Assembly: GCA_017856385.1 (NCBI GenBank) | Contig: JAFMFD010000003.1 | Coordinates: 16,944 to 80,943 of the forward strand | Length of the DNA stretch: 64,000 nucleotides | Direction: 5' to 3' | Source of the DNA: Actinomycetota bacterium | Lineage (GTDB): Bacteria; Actinomycetota; Actinomycetes; S36-B12 | Program-made: the position numbers and the translations under genes | In this document: positions 60,664 through 64,000 of the stretch, piece by piece | Layout of the letters: the number at the start of each line of letters is the position of its first letter | Position numbering within the stretch: position 1 is the first letter of the stretch | Notes under the pieces: generated by a model | What the model was told of the DNA's origin: nothing | The model's input: only the letters and a program-made list of their open reading frames with translations | Databases searched by the model: none

Positions 60664-61568
60664 GACGAGGGCGTCGCGTTGAGCTGGGCCTGGATGTCGG
60701 ACAGCATCGCTTTGATCTCGGCCAGCTCTCGGCGCAGGTCGTCGTCGGTGGAGGCATCAGCAGGGGCGGCCGCGGCCGTCGTCGAGGCCGGCGCCGTCGT
60801 CGAGGCCGGCGCCGTCGTCGAGGCCGGCGCCGAGGTCGGCTGCGCGGCCGTCGTGGAGGCGTTGGGCGTGCTGCCAGCCTGCGCCCGGTACTTCACGAGG
60901 GTCGCCGACAGCGTGGCCGTGACCGCGCCCAGGGCGCTGATGCCGACGAGCATGATGACCACGGCGATGGCCCGACCGAACCAGGTGACCGGGACGAAGT
61001 CTCCGTAGCCGACCGTCGTCACGGTCTCGAAGGCCCACCAGACGGCGTCACCCATCGACGTGATCTCGGCGCCTGGTGCCCCGCGCTCGGTGTTGAGGAC
61101 CATCAGGCTGCCGACCCAGATCACGATCACCACGGCGATGGCGGCGGTCGCGGCGGCCCCGCCCGTGATGGCTCCCCGACTGCGCTCGCGCGCAAGGACC
61201 CCGTTCGGCGTGAAGGCGCGCAGGGCGCGCAGGGCACGCAGCTGCGGGATCACCACGGTGATCGTGTCGAGCCAGTTCCGGCGGAAGAAGTGCCGCTTGC
61301 GGGGTGAGACGACGAACCTGAACAGCAGGTCGACGGCGAACAGCACCCAGAGGAAGTAGCCGAACAGGACGAGCCAGCGGAACCAGGTCTCACCCGGCTC
61401 ATGCCAGATGCTCTGGATCGAGAAGGTGAACAGGTAGATCAGCGCGAGGGCCGACAGCAGCCTGTCGGTGCGCCGCGTGTACGCCTGGATGAACGCGGCT
61501 CGTCGCTGCTTCTCGGGTGACATCGTCAGTTCCGGGCTGGCTGTGGAGGAGGAGGGCTGCATGGTCAT
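60660..61568 (-). CDS. Potassium channel of the voltage-gated type
   Basis: 302 residues. Membrane segments at about 30-50, 60-82 and 130-152, then the pore helix and selectivity filter TVGYGD and a last segment (AIAVVIMLVGISALGAV). A stretch with regularly spaced Arg (RALRALRAFTPNGVLARERS) stands where the voltage sensor or its linker would be. The C-terminus has a Pro/Ala/Ser/Thr repeat (APASTT, three copies) and a short coiled coil. The ATG at 61568 has TAGGCT six bases upstream; ATG at 61562 is possible. Confidence 0.88.
   Translation of the reverse strand: MTMQPSSSTASPELTMSPEKQRRAAFIQAYTRRTDRLLSALALIYLFTFSIQSIWHEPGETWFRWLVLFGYFLWVLFAVDLLFRFVVSPRKRHFFRRNWLDTITVVIPQLRALRALRAFTPNGVLARERSRGAITGGAAATAAIAVVIVIWVGSLMVLNTERGAPGAEITSMGDAVWWAFETVTTVGYGDFVPVTWFGRAIAVVIMLVGISALGAVTATLSATLVKYRAQAGSTPNASTTAAQPTSAPASTTAPASTTAPASTTAAAAPADASTDDDLRRELAEIKAMLSDIQAQLNATPSS
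60778..60831 (-). repeat. Three perfect 18-bp coding repeats in the channel's tail
   Basis: GTCGTCGAGGCCGGCGCC three times in a row on the plus strand (60778, 60796, 60814), reading APASTT or its rotation on the coding strand. It forms part of the flexible linker before the coiled coil. Confidence 0.9.
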
Positions 61569-61574
61569 GGCGGA

Positions 61575-61580
61575 AGCCTA
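61575..61580 (-). promoter_or_regulatory. -10 box of a leaderless promoter for the potassium channel operon
   Basis: TAGGCT on the minus strand, then TCCGCC and the ATG at 61568. Confidence 0.5.
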
Positions 61581-61684
61581 GGTCCGACGCCGCATACCGG
61601 ACCCAGTGCTTGCGCGGGCTTCCGGATGCCATCACAGGTGTGCGCCTCACGCCTGGCGGTCATCGACCGTGATGGGATACGCGC

Positions 61685-62836
61685 ATGACCGCCACCGACG
61701 AGTCCGTGACCACCCGTCGTCCCCTGCCGGCCATGCTGCTGTCGGCCGTCGTGGGGCTCGTCCTGGGGTACATCGCCCTGCAGGCGGTCAATCAGGGCAT
61801 CCACCTGGTCTGGGACGTCGTCCCGGAGCGGTGGGGAGGTGCTCCCGCCTGGTACGTCATCGGGGTGCTCGTCCTGGCGGCGCTCCTGGTCTATGTCATC
61901 CGCAGGTTCGTCGGCGACGAGGGGCACTCCCCGATCGGCGGGATCCAGGTGACCCCGCTGACCGCACGCGACTACGTCGGGGTGATCCTGGCAATCCTCG
62001 CGACGCTGTGGGGCGGCATCGTGCTTGGCCCGGAGGTCGCGCTCGTGGCGACCGGCTCCATGGTCGGGACGGTGTTCGCCCGGGCGATGGGCGTCACCGG
62101 TGGCAAGGACGTCACCAAGGTCGTGGGCCTGGGCGCACTGGGGGCGATCCTCGCTCTGCTCGTCAACCCCCTGCTGTCGGGCAGTGCGGAGATCGGGAAC
62201 GCACCGACGGCGATCGAGGTGGAGCAGCTCGGGTGGGCGATCGTCGTCGGCGTGATCGCGACGATCACCGTGGGCCTGGCCCGGGCGGTCGCGTCGCTCA
62301 TCGCACGCGCTGCCGGTACCGCCCCGCACCTGCCGATCCTCGTCGGCGCGGCGCTCATCGTCGCGGTGTCCGCGCTCGCGATGCACGCCATCACCGGCCT
62401 GGACGTCCTGTACATCGTGACGTCGGGTGAGGAGATGATCACCACGCTTCCGACGGTGACGTCGATCAGCGCGGTCGTCGCGATCCTCGTGTTCAAGACG
62501 ATCGCCTACGCGGTGTCGCTCGGCGCGGGCTACCGTGGCGGGCCGTTCTTCCCCGCGATGTTCGTCGGCGCAACGTCGGGCCTGCTCGTCGCCCTCGTGA
62601 TCGCCGAGTTCTCCACGCACGGCCCGTCGGTCCCCGCTGCCCTCGTCGTCGGTGTGGTTGCCGCCACCATCGCGTCCGTCAAGATGTCGTGGCGGGTGGC
62701 GATCCTCCTGGCCGTCGTCATCGGTCTCTTCATGGGCACGTGGACCCTCGTGCCAGCCGCCCTGGTCGGCGCGATCGTGGCACGGGCCATCCCCCGGTGG
62801 AGCGATCGGCTCGCCCCGCCTGCTCATGCGGCCTGA
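61685..62836 (+). CDS. ClC-family chloride channel or transporter
   Basis: 383 residues, about ten membrane segments, shorter than the usual ~420-470. The family's ion-path motifs are recognisable: IVLGPEVALVATGS in the place of GxEGP, with its Glu, and AGYRGGPFFPAMFVG for GxFxP. The central GSGIP motif is not evident near the N-terminus (HSPIGGIQVTP may stand for it), so the ion is uncertain. TGGGAT lies six bases before the ATG. Divergent from the potassium channel by 116 bases. Confidence 0.82.
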   Translation: MTATDESVTTRRPLPAMLLSAVVGLVLGYIALQAVNQGIHLVWDVVPERWGGAPAWYVIGVLVLAALLVYVIRRFVGDEGHSPIGGIQVTPLTARDYVGVILAILATLWGGIVLGPEVALVATGSMVGTVFARAMGVTGGKDVTKVVGLGALGAILALLVNPLLSGSAEIGNAPTAIEVEQLGWAIVVGVIATITVGLARAVASLIARAAGTAPHLPILVGAALIVAVSALAMHAITGLDVLYIVTSGEEMITTLPTVTSISAVVAILVFKTIAYAVSLGAGYRGGPFFPAMFVGATSGLLVALVIAEFSTHGPSVPAALVVGVVAATIASVKMSWRVAILLAVVIGLFMGTWTLVPAALVGAIVARAIPRWSDRLAPPAHAA

Positions 62837-63727
62837 TCAGAGGATCGTCCGCAGGTACGCGAAGATTGCGCGACCTGCGCGCTCGCCGTATTCGTGGAGC
62901 TGCTCGGGCGTCGACGTCACCTGATCACCGTCCAGCCGATCCAGCAGGGTCGTGCAGACCATCGCGAACCGCGAGAACCCCCACGTGTTGAGGTACGCGG
63001 CGAGCATGGCGCCCTCCATCTCGATGTTCCGCACGCCCGCCGCATGGATCCGGTGCAGCCAGGACATCTTGTCGTCGACGGTGGCGAGTCGGATCGCACC
63101 GTCGAGCCGGAACTGCTCGACGAAGAAGTCATTCGCTGCAACGGTGCGGCCGGAGGCCATCGGAAAGCCGCAGGCGCTGTTCGCGGCGAGGATCGCGTCG
63201 ACCACCTCGAGCGGGAAGTGCCCGTCGAACCAGTGGTAGCCGCCCGCGCCATCGAGCAGCCGGTAGGGCTCGAGATCCGCCATGACACCTTCGGTCGAGA
63301 CCACGACGGTGCCCGCGGGAAGCCCCACTCCACCGCTCGTGCCCACGCGAGCCCAGAAGATCCGGTCCAGCGCATCAGGATCGCCGTCGGTGACGAAGTA
63401 CGCGAGGCGCATCAGCTCCTGCAGTGCGATCGAGGCGCTCGGCATGCCCATCCCGTGTGAGGCGAAGAGCACGCCGGCCGTATAGCGGATGACGAAGCGC
63501 TCCTCCTTGGGAAACGCGACGATCGGGGCGTCGTCGTGCTCGGCGCTCCAGAGTCTGGCGAAGTCGTCCATACGGGGCCCGGACCCACCGAGGATCACGG
63601 CGCGCAGGCCGCGCAGTCCCTGCACCAGCTCGTCGGCACTCGTCACGCCCAGGTGGTAGTACGCATCCACCTCGGTACCGGCAATGACGCCGTCCAAGAA
63701 CTCGTGATTGATGCCTGCGTGGTCCAT
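62837..63727 (-). CDS. Nucleoside phosphorylase, uridine-phosphorylase-like
   Basis: 296 residues of the PNP/UDP superfamily: the phosphate-binding segment (FASHGMGMPSASIAL), ARVGTSGGVGLPAGTVVVSTE, and the ribose-binding IEMEGAMLAAYLN. The length and the last motifs fit uridine phosphorylases of the type also found in animals; a purine substrate cannot be excluded. The ATG at 63727 has GAGGAGC upstream; the longer frame to 63859 crosses the FmdB gene. It lies 19 bases after fmdB. Confidence 0.82.
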   Translation of the reverse strand: MDHAGINHEFLDGVIAGTEVDAYYHLGVTSADELVQGLRGLRAVILGGSGPRMDDFARLWSAEHDDAPIVAFPKEERFVIRYTAGVLFASHGMGMPSASIALQELMRLAYFVTDGDPDALDRIFWARVGTSGGVGLPAGTVVVSTEGVMADLEPYRLLDGAGGYHWFDGHFPLEVVDAILAANSACGFPMASGRTVAANDFFVEQFRLDGAIRLATVDDKMSWLHRIHAAGVRNIEMEGAMLAAYLNTWGFSRFAMVCTTLLDRLDGDQVTSTPEQLHEYGERAGRAIFAYLRTIL

Positions 63728-63746
63728 GCCTGCTCCTCGACGGCGG

Positions 63747-63953
63747 TCAGCCGCAGCAGCCGCCTCCGCAGCACCCTCCGCCGCCGACGGGTGCTGAGTC
63801 CCCAGTGCTCGCACCGCCGGAGGCGACGTTGAGGAGGCGCACGGTGTCGGCGTGGCCATCAGGGCAGTCAGCCGGGTCTTGCGACTGGCTCATTGGCCGG
63901 TTGACGACGAAGGTGGATCCGCAGGATCGGCAGCGGAATTCGTACGCGGGCAT
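63747..63953 (-). CDS. FmdB-family zinc-ribbon protein
   Basis: 68 residues beginning MPAYEFRCRSCGSTF, the standard start of FmdB regulatory proteins, with one CxxC pair; the second pair of the ribbon appears reduced to a single Cys (DCPDGH). The tail is a Gly/Cys run (GGGGCCGGGCCG). The start has TAGCCT six bases before. Probably co-transcribed with the nucleoside phosphorylase. Role unknown. Confidence 0.85.
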   Translation of the reverse strand: MPAYEFRCRSCGSTFVVNRPMSQSQDPADCPDGHADTVRLLNVASGGASTGDSAPVGGGGCCGGGCCG

Positions 63954-63959
63954 AGCGGA

Positions 63960-63965
63960 AGGCTA
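63960..63965 (-). promoter_or_regulatory. -10 box of a leaderless promoter for fmdB
   Basis: TAGCCT on the minus strand, then TCCGCT and the ATG at 63953. The remaining bases to 64000 show no gene. Confidence 0.45.
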
Positions 63966-64000
63966 GGCCCGCGGGCGCGCAGCGTGCGGAGCGCCCCAGG

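Overview
The window comes from a high-GC Gram-positive bacterium of the Actinomycetota. The evidence is a base composition near 70% GC, a dnaK-grpE-dnaJ-hspR-clpB chaperone operon with a HAIR-like operator, a BldC-type regulator, a DUF3073 protein, a split PurS/PurQ/PurL enzyme, many GTG starts, and a recurring promoter in which a TANNNT box sits exactly six bases before the start codon (leaderless mRNAs). I cannot name a genus. No rRNA, tRNA, CRISPR array, phage, transposase or large secondary-metabolite cluster is visible.

Layout. 1-615: the start of a membrane-protein gene and an SRPBCC protein. 612-7531: histidine degradation (hutH, hutI, hutU on minus; an IclR regulator, a PhyH dioxygenase and a formimidoylglutamase on plus), with a perfect 18-bp operator between the divergent halves. 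7559-14769: an orphan VapB-like antitoxin, an upstream region with three stacked palindromes, then the chaperone operon ending in a long hairpin. 14775-25425: mixed metabolic and envelope genes (DUF4031, class I aminotransferase, acyl-CoA dehydrogenase-like protein, secreted trypsin-like protease, SDR, orphan histidine kinase, pyrE, DinB, DedA, TrmH-type methyltransferase, class II fba). 25460-30450: two decayed genes (a vapC and a histidine kinase), each next to a long hairpin, enclosing DUF3151, an FAD oxidoreductase, purA and a class III aminotransferase.

30532-52963 holds most of the purine genes (purD, purB, purC, purS, purQ, purL, purF, purM; purA lies just before), but they are scattered. 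A secreted M23-like protein and a hipBA module separate purD from purB. galE and vapBC separate purC from purSQL. An iron-uptake ABC operon behind an iron-box-like site and a polyamine ABC operon (potA-D-B-C) separate purL from purF. The hipBA module is bracketed by two 55-bp copies of the 3' end of the M23-like gene. 52951-63953: DUF3073, a Leu/Val-type dehydrogenase, bldC, an acyltransferase, a SulP transporter with ppk2, a nuclease lipoprotein, a repeat-bearing membrane protein, beta-carbonic anhydrase, a secreted hydrolase with a K+ channel, a ClC channel, a nucleoside phosphorylase and an FmdB zinc-ribbon protein.

Most of the window is ordinary housekeeping. The parts most worth a second look are the hipBA cassette with its duplicated gene tail, the hairpins at broken genes, a repeated palindrome found at 14715 and 37924, the operator cluster upstream of dnaK, and the leaderless-promoter architecture, which also settles many start codons.
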